Shown: one piece after another, positions 8,166 to 16,776 of the stretch | How the letters are laid out: every line of letters begins with the position of its first letter | Numbering within the stretch: the first letter of the stretch is position 1 | NCBI RefSeq assembly: GCF_002086125.1 | Contig: NZ_MVHG01000019.1 | Location: 1-64,000, forward strand | Direction of reading: 5' to 3' | From: Mycobacterium arosiense ATCC BAA-1401 = DSM 45069 | Lineage (GTDB): Bacteria > Actinomycetota > Actinomycetes > Mycobacteriales > Mycobacteriaceae | DNA length: 64,000 nt | Program-made: the position numbers and the translations under genes | Notes under the pieces: generated by a model | What the model was told of the DNA's origin: nothing | What the model saw: only the letters and a program-made list of their open reading frames with translations | The model's database searches: none

Positions 8166-9611
8166 ATGGACTGGTTTTCCGCACCCCAATATTGGGTGGG
8201 CAGACTGGTGCTCGAGCGCGGCGCCGCGGCGATCTATCTCCTCGGATTTGTGGCGGCAGCGGTCCAGTTCCGCGCGCTCCTCGGCGAGCGCGGCATCCTG
8301 CCCATTCCGCAGTTTCTGGCAAGGCAATCGTTTTGGCGCACGCCGAGCCTGTTTCATCTGCGTTATTCCGATCGGCTGTTTGCGGCGGTCGCCTGGTTCG
8401 GAGCGGCGTTGTCAGCGGCCGTCGTCGCCGGGGCCGCCGACCTAGTGCCGCTGTGGGCCTCGATGGTGATGTGGCTGGCGCTGTGGGTGTTCTACCTGTC
8501 GATCGTCAACGTCGGGCAGACCTGGTACTCGTTCGGCTGGGAATCACTACTGCTCGAAACCGGCTTCCTGATGATCTTTTTGGGCAACCACGACTTGGCA
8601 CCTCCGGTCCTGACGTTGTGGATGGTTCGGCTGCTGTTGTTCCGCGTGGAATTCGGTGCGGGACTGATCAAGATGCGCGGCGACCCGTGCTGGCGCGACC
8701 TGACGTGTTTGTACTATCACCATGAGACGCAACCCATGCCGGGCCCGTTGAGCTGGTTCTTCCACCATCTGCCCAAGCCACTGCATCGGATTGAGGTGGC
8801 GGGCAACCATTTCGCTCAGCTGATCGTGCCGTTCGGGTTGTTCGCGCCTCAGCCGGTGGCCGGCGTGGCCGCCGCGATCATCGTCGTCACCCAGCTGTGG
8901 CTGGTCGCCTCGGGCAACTTCGCCTGGCTCAACTGGGTGACGATCGTGCTGGCGTTCAGCGCCATCGACGACGCGTCGGTCGCGACGGTGCTGCCCAAGG
9001 GCCTGGCTCCCGCGCACGCGGGGCCGACGCCGCTGTGGTTCATCGGTCTGGTGGTCGCGGTCACCGCCGCGGTGCTGTTCATGAGCTACTGGCCCGTGGC
9101 GAACATGCTGTCGTCGCGGCAGCGAATGAACATGGCGTTCAACTCGTTCCATTTGGTGAACACCTACGGCGCCTTCGGCAGCATCGGGCGAATCCGCCGG
9201 GAGGTGGTGATCGAGGGCACCGACGATGCGGTCATCACCACCCATACCGTCTGGAAGGAATACGAATTCAAGGGCAAGCCGGGCGCGCTGCGCCGGCTCC
9301 CGCGGCAGTGGGCCCCCTATCATCTGCGGCTGGACTGGCTGATGTGGTTCGCCGCGATCTCGCCGGGCTACGCGCAGCCGTGGCTGCGGCCGCTCCTGCA
9401 ACGGTTGCTGCAAAACGATCGACCGACCCTGCGGTTGTTGCGGCACAACCCTTTCCCGGATGCCCCGCCGCGATTCGTGCGGGCGCAGCTCTACCAGTAC
9501 CGCTTCACCACGCCGGCCGAGCTCAGGCGCGATCGGGCGTGGTGGCACCGCGGCCTGATCGGCGGATACGTACCGCCGATGAGTCTGCCGCGCGCGACCA
9601 CCGCCAATTGA
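8166..9611 (+). CDS. Lipase maturation factor family membrane protein (Rv0235c-like)
   Basis: A 481-residue polytopic membrane protein. I chose ATG 8166 rather than the upstream GTG 8136 because GAGGAG ends eight bases before it and the length then matches Rv0235c. Features of the LMF family are the N-terminal RLVLERGAAAIYLLGF helix, the loop LPIPQFLAR, the conserved YSFGWESLLLETGFL, and VEFGAGLIKMRGDPCWRDLTCLYYHHETQPMPGPLSWFFHHLP. The C-terminal half is a soluble domain (SFHLVNTYGAFGSIGRIRREVVIEG). Eukaryotic LMF1 helps lipases fold in the ER. The bacterial role is unknown; a place next to aftD hints at envelope or secreted-enzyme biogenesis, but this is weak. Confidence 0.85.
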   Translation: MDWFSAPQYWVGRLVLERGAAAIYLLGFVAAAVQFRALLGERGILPIPQFLARQSFWRTPSLFHLRYSDRLFAAVAWFGAALSAAVVAGAADLVPLWASMVMWLALWVFYLSIVNVGQTWYSFGWESLLLETGFLMIFLGNHDLAPPVLTLWMVRLLLFRVEFGAGLIKMRGDPCWRDLTCLYYHHETQPMPGPLSWFFHHLPKPLHRIEVAGNHFAQLIVPFGLFAPQPVAGVAAAIIVVTQLWLVASGNFAWLNWVTIVLAFSAIDDASVATVLPKGLAPAHAGPTPLWFIGLVVAVTAAVLFMSYWPVANMLSSRQRMNMAFNSFHLVNTYGAFGSIGRIRREVVIEGTDDAVITTHTVWKEYEFKGKPGALRRLPRQWAPYHLRLDWLMWFAAISPGYAQPWLRPLLQRLLQNDRPTLRLLRHNPFPDAPPRFVRAQLYQYRFTTPAELRRDRAWWHRGLIGGYVPPMSLPRATTAN

Positions 9612-9813
9612 GCGCCAATCGGGCGTCGTAGCCCATTCGACCGGGACACAACGCAAAACCGTTCGAAACCCGGTGTCCGGTCGCGATTCGGTTCAGCGCA
9701 ATTCAAACCCTGGTCGGCCCAACCGAATCGGCATACCCTCGCGTGGCACTGCGCCGCCAGTTGTTGCGGGCGCGCATCGCCTATGCCGAACCGCCGTGAG
9801 GATTGACCAACCT

Positions 9814-10860
9814 GTGAGCCTGTCCAGCGCCCTGCTTGTGGCCGTCACCCCGTCGGCACCGCACCGAACACGCTATGCCGCGGTACTGTTGGCCGCCATG
9901 GCGCTGCTGCTACCGGCGTGCGTCTCCCGCCAACACGCCACCGGTCCCGGCCAGGTGCCGAAGCAGGTCCCGCTGTCACAGCTGGCCGACATCACGCTGC
10001 AGGTCGGCGATCAAAAGAGCGTGGGCACCGAAGCCATGCTGCGTGCCGCCGGCCAACTGCAGGGCCTTCCGTACCGGATTGATTTCTCCACCTTCACATC
10101 CGGGCCTCCGATGGTCGAAGCCGCCGCCGCGGGCAAGATCGATTTCGCCATCACCGGCGACACCCCACCGATTTTCGGTGCGGTCGCCAACGCCCGCATC
10201 ATGGTGGTGTCCGCATATGACGGCGGTGGCCCCGGCGACCAGATCCTGGTCCACACCGATTCGACCATCCGGTCCGTCCCGGACCTGCGCGGCAAGACGA
10301 TTGCGCTGGCCAAGGGCAGTTCAGCGCACGCCAATGTGCTTGACCAGCTGGACCAGTCCGGCCTCAAACCCGCCGATGTCCACCTCGTGTTCCTGCAGCC
10401 CGCCGACGCCCTGTCAGGATTTCGTAACGGTCAGGTCGACGCCTGGGCGGTGTGGGATCCCTACACCGCCCAGGCCGAACAGCAGCTGGCGGTGCGCGGC
10501 CTGGTCACACGCAAGCACAAGTACTCGTTTGGCATCGCCTCCGATAAGGCACTGGCCGACGCGAAGACCAACACGGCCCTCGGGGACCTCCTGACGCGAT
10601 ACGTCAGGGCCGCGGCCTGGGCGCGCGAGCACCCGCAGGAGTGGGCCGCCGAGTACGCCAAGTCCGCAGGCGTCGACCCCGCCGTCGCCGCCGTCGCGCA
10701 GGGCCGCACGCTGCGGCAGCCGATTTCACTCGACGACACGGTGGTGGACGCCGAGCAACGGCTCACCGATCTCTTCGCGGCCGCCGGCCAGATCCAGTCC
10801 GCGCCGCATTTCGGTGACTGGGTGGATCGTCGCTTCAACGCCACCGCGGCGACGCACTGA
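9814..10860 (+). CDS. Orphan ABC substrate-binding lipoprotein, SsuA/NrtA/TauA type
   Basis: A 348-residue lipoprotein if GTG 9814 is the start. The signal peptide ends LLLPAC (Cys36). The in-frame GTG at 9796 or an earlier start are alternatives. The mature part is a periplasmic-binding-protein fold of the aliphatic sulfonate/nitrate/taurine class: ADITLQVGDQKSVGTEAMLRAAG, GPPMVEAAAAGKIDFAITGDTPPIFG, DLRGKTIALAKGSSAHANVLDQL, and the WAVWDPYTAQAE hinge segment. No permease or ATPase gene is adjacent. The nearest partners are the SsuBC-like genes at 13983-15645, which have their own binding protein. It could supply that transporter with a second ligand. It is at the left edge of the accessory block. 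Confidence 0.85.
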   Translation: MSLSSALLVAVTPSAPHRTRYAAVLLAAMALLLPACVSRQHATGPGQVPKQVPLSQLADITLQVGDQKSVGTEAMLRAAGQLQGLPYRIDFSTFTSGPPMVEAAAAGKIDFAITGDTPPIFGAVANARIMVVSAYDGGGPGDQILVHTDSTIRSVPDLRGKTIALAKGSSAHANVLDQLDQSGLKPADVHLVFLQPADALSGFRNGQVDAWAVWDPYTAQAEQQLAVRGLVTRKHKYSFGIASDKALADAKTNTALGDLLTRYVRAAAWAREHPQEWAAEYAKSAGVDPAVAAVAQGRTLRQPISLDDTVVDAEQRLTDLFAAAGQIQSAPHFGDWVDRRFNATAATH

Positions 10861-10956
10861 ACGGCGAGACCACGTGGCGGCCAGTAAGCCCGGATTTATG
10901 CGGTGTGAATAGCGTGTCACCGCGCTCAGATGCCAGGGTCCGTCGACGAAACGGCG

Positions 10957-11940
10957 TCACCATTCGAACTCGGACGGGTCGATTACCCGATAGTGGTCCA
11001 GTGGTTTGTAGGTAATGCTCGCAGGGGTGGTAGCTGTGTCCCAGGATGGCGGTACGGATAGCTTCCCGATCGAAACGCCGCGACCTAACCTCGCAGATAA
11101 CGCGGGCCTGGTGCCGCGGGACTGGGACAAGTCCGACATCAATGCCGCTGCGGTCTCCAATGAGGCTGCCTTATGGAGAAAACTCAGATGGCTTATCGCA
11201 ACGTTCGAAGGATCGGATAGCGAACCCAGTTTCGACAAAGGCGACGTCACCGCCGAGAGGCACGCAGTCAACGTCGTCAATGGTGAGAGCGAGAGCGCCT
11301 CCAGCGCTGGAGGAATCGAACGCATCACGTGGCAGCCCGCCGAGACAATTTGCGGCGCCGCGATCAAGCTCCACTTGTCGGACGCTTCGGTGACAGCCGC
11401 GCCATGATCACCTGGCGCCGGGACAATAGCCGGCGGGGAGCGCAACGGCATCACCGTTGATGCGGCTTGCGAGGCTGCGGCATAAGCGTACATGGCATCG
11501 GCGTCCTGGGCCCACATCTGTTGGTAGTCGGCTTCAGTGTCCGCGATTGCCGGGCCGTTTTGGGCCAGGCAGTTCGTCGCCACCAGCGACATTCGCAGCG
11601 CCCGGTTGGCGTGGATCACCGACGGCGCTACCACCGCCGCTAACGCGGACTCGAAGGCGTCGACGGCCGCTCTCGCCTGAGCGGCCGTCCGTTGCGCCTG
11701 TGCTGCAACGTCATTGAGCCAGCCGATGTAGGACACAGCGGACTCGGCGATCACCGTCGCCGCCGAGCGCTGCGGCGCCCGGACCGGTGTCGAGATCGCG
11801 GACCGATACGCCTGAGCGATGCCGTATAAGCTCAAAGCCATTTCGTCCCACGCCTCGGCGGCCAGGCTCATCGAGGCCGAACCGGGACCCGAATACATTC
11901 GGGCGGAGATGATTTCCGGCGCCAGCACCCCGAAATTCAC
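10957..11940 (-). CDS. PPE family protein, SVP subgroup, divergent N-terminus
   Basis: A 327-residue protein. The N-terminal 180 residues follow the PPE helical fold (MNFGVLAPEIISARMYSGPGSASMSLAAEAWDEMA, the SYIGWLNDVAAQAQRTAAQARAAVDAFESALAAV helix pair, then ANRALRMSLVATNCLAQNGPAIADTEADYQQMWAQDADAMYAYAA). The usual LPPE near residue 7 is LAPE here. The C-terminal SIGKLSVPPSWDTAT is the GxxSVPxxW signature of the PPE-SVP subgroup. Such proteins are secreted by ESX type VII systems, usually with a PE partner; no PE gene lies beside it. The C-terminus is short and unusual. It is the first minus-strand gene of the accessory block. Confidence 0.88.
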   Translation of the reverse strand: MNFGVLAPEIISARMYSGPGSASMSLAAEAWDEMALSLYGIAQAYRSAISTPVRAPQRSAATVIAESAVSYIGWLNDVAAQAQRTAAQARAAVDAFESALAAVVAPSVIHANRALRMSLVATNCLAQNGPAIADTEADYQQMWAQDADAMYAYAAASQAASTVMPLRSPPAIVPAPGDHGAAVTEASDKWSLIAAPQIVSAGCHVMRSIPPALEALSLSPLTTLTACLSAVTSPLSKLGSLSDPSNVAISHLSFLHKAASLETAAALMSDLSQSRGTRPALSARLGRGVSIGKLSVPPSWDTATTPASITYKPLDHYRVIDPSEFEW

Positions 11941-12251
11941 TGTTGTTCCACTTCGCGGCCGCGGCGTTTAGTGGCAGTAGCGTGAGTGGTCGAACAGGAC
12001 ATCAGCATTCCTTCAAAGCATGCGAAGTCGAGATGGGTTGGCGTTTGTGGTTGTCGAGCGGTCTGACAACAGCCCGGAGCATTGTCTGATTGCCGTAGGT
12101 GGCACCGGACGGACGATTTCGAATCGCCGTGAGCTCTGTACGCAAGCGGCAGGCAGGCAACGAGACCTCGGCGGCTGACACAAGCTGGTGTTCGTTGGCC
12201 AGGCTGGACGCAGCGGCTATGACATGACAACCGGGCCGGGCGGCTATCCCG
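11941..12251. other. Low-information stretch downstream of the PPE gene start
   Basis: About 310 bases between the start of the minus-strand PPE gene and the end of the weak minus-strand reading frame at 12252. Base composition is less GC-rich than the flanks. Several short open frames exist on both strands but none shows family motifs, a good ribosome-binding site or sensible codon use. It probably contains the PPE promoter region and decayed sequence. Confidence 0.5.
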
Positions 12252-12788
12252 TCAGCGACGAGCGACGCAAAGTTCGGTCAAAATGTCGTGGTCGAAACGG
12301 CCACCCGGGGGGACGCCGCCACGGTGAGCGGTCGGCTGCGGCGCTAAGCCGTCCCACCGGAAGGCAAGTGAAGTCGGCAACGCCAGCAGAAGAGTTTGTG
12401 GCGATAGACGCGCCCAAGTCGATGGGCGGTCCTGCTTCATCCACATGCTGTGAAAAGGCTTCTTATGTTTGGTATATACCGTCGACGATGTCGGCGAAGA
12501 GTGACGGCGATTATCGCGGCTAAGCCACGCCAAGGCATGAGAGGGCACGCGTGGAGCATCTAGACGCACGCCGGAGACCGAATGCGACCATGCCACCGGC
12601 ATGGGTACCGCGGCCGCGGAATACCGAGGACGCAACGACGATCCGATAACCAGGGCGACGAAAACACCGAGCACAGCGACCATCGCGATGGCTATCTGCC
12701 ATCGTCGAGTCCCATCGACACGCCACAAACCCAAAGTGTGACAACCGTACGATCCGAGCGTGCGGCCGACAACACGAACGAGGTTCAT
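12252..12788 (-). CDS. Possible single-helix membrane protein of unknown function
   Basis: A 178-residue frame whose ATG overlaps the stop of the upstream metallophosphoesterase gene as ATGA (12785-12788), an arrangement typical of translational coupling. Residues about 29-50 form a convincing membrane helix (RRWQIAIAMVAVLGVFVALVIGSSLRPRYSAAA) with a positively charged inner flank. After roughly residue 75 the protein becomes compositionally odd (Ser/Thr/His/Arg-rich, no motif). The frame may therefore be real only at its beginning, or be a decaying gene. No family is recognised. Base composition drops in its second half. Confidence 0.35.
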   Translation of the reverse strand: MNLVRVVGRTLGSYGCHTLGLWRVDGTRRWQIAIAMVAVLGVFVALVIGSSLRPRYSAAAVPMPVAWSHSVSGVRLDAPRVPSHALAWLSRDNRRHSSPTSSTVYTKHKKPFHSMWMKQDRPSTWARLSPQTLLLALPTSLAFRWDGLAPQPTAHRGGVPPGGRFDHDILTELCVARR

Positions 12789-13954
12789 CCGCGCTGTCGC
12801 CCGAGTGCGGGCAACGCCGCGCCTGTCCGCCTGGGCGAATCATTCGGCGGTGCCGTGAACGCCTTGTTGAGTGTGACGGTCCTTTCGGCGTTTGGGTACC
12901 AGCCTTGGCGTGCGTATTGGCTGGTGTGCAGATAGCACTGGATGCGCACCTCAGCGCTGCCGGGAGTGAAGGTGAGCAGTCTGCTCATCGGGAGCGTGGT
13001 GATGGGCATGTGGTGGCGGCTTAAGGACGCGACATTGAAAAACCAGGTGCCCCAGCGTTGTTCGATATGGGTCTTACCCCCGTGGGTGTCGTCTGGGTGG
13101 GTATGGGTGTGTCCGGCGATCCATAAATGAACCCGGCCCGGATGTTCGATGAGAAAGTTTTCGAACGCACCGGAATCGGGTTGGCTGTCCACCCAGTACA
13201 GATAGGACGCTCCTTGCGGGGTGCCGAGTTCGAACGGGCGGTGGTAGTGCTCGAGCAACCTGCCGTCCGGCGCTTTGCGGACGCCTTCCCATTCGCCGGA
13301 GGCCACGGTGGTGTCCTTGAGGACGTAATGGTGGACAACGATGATGATTGAATCCGGGTTGGTCAGCACTATGTGTTTGAACCAGCGGAAGGCCTCACCG
13401 GTGACGACACCGCCCGGGTTGCCGCCAAGCGGCCCGCGCCCCACCGTTTGGGTGGGTTCGTTGCGGTCGCTGAGCATGAGGAACAAGAGGTTGCCCACCC
13501 GGAAGGAGTAGTGGTCCCACGCCCCCTCGACCGGATAAGGACGCGCGTCAGCGTCGACTCCTGAGTACTCGGTGTGCTGTCCCAGTGGATCCACCCACTT
13601 CTGCCACCACCATGCCTCCGGCTCGTGCAGGCCGCTGCGGTCGTGGTTGCCGCAGACGCTGTAGATGTCCTCGCGCCGGTGGCGGCGCAGGCTGCCGAAC
13701 TGGCGGCGAAGTTCGGCTCCCTCGGCGTCGTCGGGTAGGTGGTGGTGTGCGCCGGACATGTCGCCGACGTCGATGGCGATATCCCACTCGAAGGGGGGCC
13801 CACCTTCCGTTCCACCGGACTCCGATTGCGTAATCGCCTCTGCCAGGCTCTGCCTGCCGTGGCTCTTGTCGGTTCCGACGTGGGCATCGCCGAATGCCCA
13901 CAGCCGAAAGGGCCGTCCCGGCGAGTGATGGGCGTGGTTGCCGTCGGGCATCAA
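12785..13954 (-). CDS. Calcineurin-like metallophosphoesterase
   Basis: A 389-residue soluble enzyme with the full metallophosphoesterase set in order: GDAHVG (about residue 22), GDMSG, GNHDR, VVHHY and GHTHTH. These supply the Asp/His/Asn ligands of a two-metal centre that hydrolyses phosphomonoesters, phosphodiesters or occasionally sulfur-containing esters. No signal peptide is seen, so it is probably cytoplasmic. It lies 28 bp downstream of the ABC permease gene on the same strand and is probably the last or next-to-last gene of the transporter operon. This implies it acts on the imported compound or a product of it. The exact substrate cannot be predicted. Confidence 0.88.
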   Translation of the reverse strand: MMPDGNHAHHSPGRPFRLWAFGDAHVGTDKSHGRQSLAEAITQSESGGTEGGPPFEWDIAIDVGDMSGAHHHLPDDAEGAELRRQFGSLRRHRREDIYSVCGNHDRSGLHEPEAWWWQKWVDPLGQHTEYSGVDADARPYPVEGAWDHYSFRVGNLLFLMLSDRNEPTQTVGRGPLGGNPGGVVTGEAFRWFKHIVLTNPDSIIIVVHHYVLKDTTVASGEWEGVRKAPDGRLLEHYHRPFELGTPQGASYLYWVDSQPDSGAFENFLIEHPGRVHLWIAGHTHTHPDDTHGGKTHIEQRWGTWFFNVASLSRHHMPITTLPMSRLLTFTPGSAEVRIQCYLHTSQYARQGWYPNAERTVTLNKAFTAPPNDSPRRTGAALPALGRQRG

Positions 13955-13982
13955 ACTCCTCGTTCTAAAGCGGGTGGTCGAG

Positions 13983-14852
13983 TCATTCCGAGTCGGTTTC
14001 GATCAGTCCCCAGTACCGGCGGATGCGCTGATCGGCGGCATTGAAGACAGCGTCGATGGCGATGCCGGTCAGAAGGATCACGATCATGATGGCGATCGCC
14101 GAGGGCATATCGCTGAGGTTCTGGGCGTTTTCCAACAGCACCCCGATCGACGCGGTATTGCTGACCAGAACCACCAATTCGCCGGCCATCAGGCTGCGCC
14201 AGGCAAACGCCCATCCCTGGCGTAGCCCGCCGACAAACATCGGTAGGGACGCGGGCAGGACCACATGCCGATACAGGCTGAATCCGTGTAATCCCAAGGT
14301 TTTTGCCGCCCGCAACAAGAGAGGCGGTATTTGGCCGGCTCCGGCGATCACGCCGGTGGCCACCGAGGGCGCGGCGCCGATGACGACGACGAACAGGATG
14401 GCAGACGTGTTAAGCCCGAAGAAGATGATGGCGAAGGGAAACCAGGCAATGGCCGGCATGGTTTGCAGGCCGGTGATCACCGGCCCGAAAGCCGTGCGGA
14501 GCAGCTTATTTTGCGCGATCACCGCCCCGGCGACCGACCCGATGAGCAACGCCAGCGCGAAACCGGCTACCGCGCGACACAGCGTGGTCGCGATCGCTTC
14601 CCAGAGCAAAGCCTCATGCAGCCGCTGCCATAGGTTGACTGCGACGGTTCCCGGGCCGGGCAGCACAAATGACGGCTTCCAGCCGCTGAGGTATACCAGC
14701 TGCCAAATGAACAGAACCGTTGCGACGGCAACGGCTTTCGTCCGCAGCCCCGCCAGCACCGACCTGGTCCGCAAGCGGTTGGGGCGTGGTGTGTCACGCC
14801 GCAGGGGAAGTTGGGGACTCCGGGCAGAGGTATCGCTACTGAGCAGCACCAC
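13983..14852 (-). CDS. ABC transporter permease, SsuC/TauC/NrtB type
   Basis: A 289-residue inner-membrane protein. GTG 14852 is chosen because GGAAGG lies just upstream of it and because a longer frame would run deep into the ATPase gene; the chosen start overlaps the ATPase stop by 17 bp. About six membrane helices are visible. The cytoplasmic EAA loop that docks on the ATPase is clear: LRAAKTLGLHGFSLYRHVVLPASLPMFVGGLRQGWAFAWRSLMAGE. The family imports sulfonates, taurine, nitrate, or pyrimidine precursors. With the adjacent ATPase (14836-15645) and binding protein (15649-16662) it makes a complete importer. Confidence 0.92.
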   Translation of the reverse strand: MVLLSSDTSARSPQLPLRRDTPRPNRLRTRSVLAGLRTKAVAVATVLFIWQLVYLSGWKPSFVLPGPGTVAVNLWQRLHEALLWEAIATTLCRAVAGFALALLIGSVAGAVIAQNKLLRTAFGPVITGLQTMPAIAWFPFAIIFFGLNTSAILFVVVIGAAPSVATGVIAGAGQIPPLLLRAAKTLGLHGFSLYRHVVLPASLPMFVGGLRQGWAFAWRSLMAGELVVLVSNTASIGVLLENAQNLSDMPSAIAIMIVILLTGIAIDAVFNAADQRIRRYWGLIETDSE

Positions 14853-15645
14853 GGTTTCCTTCCTTCCGTAGCCGCGCGGAGATGTGCTCGGCCAGCTCGC
14901 CAACGGCCGGGTTGGTGACCCTGTGGTGCCGTGGCACCGGAACGGCGAATTCTTCGACGACGCGACCCGGCCGCGGGCTGAGCAAAACGACGCGGTCGGC
15001 GAGTCGCACTGCTTCGCGGACATTGTGCGTGACGAACACGACGGTCAGGCCGCGCTCGTCGACGATGCGCTCGAGCTCTTCATGCAAGCGGTCGCGGGTC
15101 AGGGCATCCAACGCCCCGAATGGCTCGTCCATCAGCAAAACGTCGGCGTCTTGGGCCAGCGCACGCGCCAGCGCCACGCGCTGTTGCATGCCGCCGGACA
15201 GCTGATGCGGGCGCTTATCAGCGAAGTCGGCCAAGCCGACTGCTTGCAACAAGCCAGCGGTGCGTTGGCGGCGTTGCGGGCGCGGCACCGCGCGTGCCCG
15301 CAACGCCAACTCGACATTGGCGGCCGACGTCAGCCACGGGAACAGCGCTGGTTGCTGGAACATCAAAGCCACCCGCCGCTCAAAGATGTCGACCTCGCCG
15401 GCGGACGGCTGGTCCAATCCTGCGATCAACGACAGCAGTGAACTCTTACCGCAACCGGAGGCCCCTACGACGCATACGAACTCACCGGCAGCGACGGTCA
15501 AGGTGATTCGATCGAGCGCAGAAACTGCCGATCGCCCCCGTCCGTACTGCTTGGTCACTTCCGTGAGCTGCACGGCCAATGACCGTTGCGGACTGGTCTC
15601 GGGTTCTCTCCCGGTGAGGTGATCGGAGTGGGCGTAGTGGATCAC
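14836..15645 (-). CDS. ABC transporter ATP-binding protein, SsuB/TauB type
   Basis: A 269-residue nucleotide-binding subunit with Walker A GASGCGKSS at residues 61-69, Q-loop FQQPALFPWLT, signature LSGGMQQRVALARAL, Walker B DVLLMDEPFGALD and the switch histidine in VFVTHNVREA. The GTG start at 15645 follows a strong GGAGGTGACCC ribosome-binding site and lies three bases after the stop of the binding-protein gene, so the genes are tightly co-transcribed. It powers import through the permease at 13983-14852. The FPWLT Q-loop and ALDALTR segment fit the nitrate/sulfonate/taurine subfamily. Confidence 0.94.
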   Translation of the reverse strand: MIHYAHSDHLTGREPETSPQRSLAVQLTEVTKQYGRGRSAVSALDRITLTVAAGEFVCVVGASGCGKSSLLSLIAGLDQPSAGEVDIFERRVALMFQQPALFPWLTSAANVELALRARAVPRPQRRQRTAGLLQAVGLADFADKRPHQLSGGMQQRVALARALAQDADVLLMDEPFGALDALTRDRLHEELERIVDERGLTVVFVTHNVREAVRLADRVVLLSPRPGRVVEEFAVPVPRHHRVTNPAVGELAEHISARLRKEGNRGAAQ

Positions 15646-15648
15646 GGG

Positions 15649-16662
15649 TCACCTCCGACTTGCCGGCTCGGCGAGCACTTTGTCGAGCGGTCCCGGGTCG
15701 TACAGGCCACCGATATCGAGCGGCTGCAGCAGCCCGATGGCCACGCCCTTGGCAACCTGGTCGCGCAGTGACGCCATTCCGGGATCGTTGGTGAAGGTGG
15801 TCTCCTGAAAGGAGGCCGCGAGCACGTCAGGCTCAAGACCCTTGCCGAGGGTTTTCGCCAGAGCGGTGTTGGCCGACTGCGCAGCGGCGGTGGGGTCGCT
15901 GGTGATACGTGCGGTGGCCTCGGTCTGGGCGCGCAACAGCCCGGCCACCGCGTCAGGGTGGGCCGCGAGGAAGTCTTGGCGGACAACTAGCACGGTGATG
16001 GTGTTGGGGTCTGACCACAGTCGCACGCCACCGGCCTTGATCATCTGCACATCAAAGGGCGCTGAGGCGAGGGCGCCGGCGATCTGGTTATTGAGGAACT
16101 GTTGCACCATGGCCGAGTCTGGACTGGTCGGCTTAACCGAAACATCGCCCCCGCCTTGGGTGTTCGTGTTCAATCCGTTGCGGGCAAGCCAGTCACGGAG
16201 GCTGACGTCCTGGGTTCCGCCGAGCGCGTGGTCGGCCACCGTCTTGCCTTTGAGGTCTGCAGCGTCGGTAATGCCGGGTTTGACGACCATCGACGTGCCT
16301 CCGGTTGCCGCGCCGGAGATGATTTTTATCGCTTTCCCGCCCGACTTCTGCCAGGCATTGAAGGCGGGATTGGGTCCGACGTAGGCGGCGTCGAGTTGGC
16401 CCGACAGCAGTGCGGTCGCTTCCGCGGTGCCCTGATTGAACGGTTGCGCGGTGAAGTCGACGCGGGGGCCCAGTTGTTTGGTGAAAAAGCCGTCGGTGAT
16501 ACCCACCAGCGCCGAGGCGTGCGTGATGCGGGTCAGGTAGCCCAGGCGCAGTGCCACTGTGGAGGAGATCGGCGAAGCCCCCGAGCAACCGGCCAGTACG
16601 GCTGAGCTGGTCAGCGCTACCATCAGCGCTGCAGCCTTCCCGGCGATTCGGTGCAATACCAT
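15649..16662 (-). CDS. ABC substrate-binding lipoprotein, SsuA/NrtA type
   Basis: A 337-residue lipoprotein: signal peptide with lipobox VLAGC (Cys26), then a two-lobed binding-protein fold. Diagnostic stretches are LRLGYLTRITHASALVGITDGFF, the GQLDAAYVGPNPAFNAW segment, DLKGKTVADHALGGTQDVSLRDWL and VVRQDFLAAHPDAVAGLLRAQTEA, all typical of the aliphatic-sulfonate/taurine/nitrate class. It would sit on the outer face of the cytoplasmic membrane and deliver ligand to the permease. It has a GAGG ribosome-binding site. The 114 bp upstream contain two inverted repeats and, before them, a Cys-containing leader peptide, arguing for control by cysteine supply and hence for a sulfur-containing ligand. 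Confidence 0.92.
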   Translation of the reverse strand: MVLHRIAGKAAALMVALTSSAVLAGCSGASPISSTVALRLGYLTRITHASALVGITDGFFTKQLGPRVDFTAQPFNQGTAEATALLSGQLDAAYVGPNPAFNAWQKSGGKAIKIISGAATGGTSMVVKPGITDAADLKGKTVADHALGGTQDVSLRDWLARNGLNTNTQGGGDVSVKPTSPDSAMVQQFLNNQIAGALASAPFDVQMIKAGGVRLWSDPNTITVLVVRQDFLAAHPDAVAGLLRAQTEATARITSDPTAAAQSANTALAKTLGKGLEPDVLAASFQETTFTNDPGMASLRDQVAKGVAIGLLQPLDIGGLYDPGPLDKVLAEPASRR

Positions 16663-16688
16663 GGTGTCCTCGGATCGGGTGGATGAAA

Positions 16689-16743
16689 CGTGCCGCGTTT
16701 GGCACGCCGGTGAACTAAGCGAATCGTCGCCCAGCGCTGGGCG
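16689..16743 (-). promoter_or_regulatory. Two inverted repeats between leader peptide and transporter genes
   Basis: The 16-base sequence CGCCCAGCGCTGGGCG at 16728-16743 is a perfect palindrome. A second element, CGTGCC-N6-GGCACG, occupies 16689-16706. Both lie after the stop of the 31-codon leader peptide (16777) and before the binding-protein start (16662). They could fold as RNA hairpins that attenuate transcription or hide the binding-protein ribosome-binding site, or act as DNA operators. There is no clear U-run after either stem. Confidence 0.55.
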
Positions 16744-16776
16744 CCCCGAGTGCTGGTGGCGCAGGTGGCGCAGCGA

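Noticed and set aside
9730..9800. Short frame (about 18 codons) just before the orphan binding lipoprotein, considered as a leader peptide
   Set aside because: It lacks cysteines and the HIDLRR core and has no ribosome-binding site.
11015..11407. Plus-strand frame opposite the PPE gene
   Set aside because: The PPE reading on the other strand has clear family motifs; this one has none.
12188..12523. Plus-strand small protein
   Set aside because: No motif, no ribosome-binding site, and conflicts with the slightly better supported minus-strand frame.
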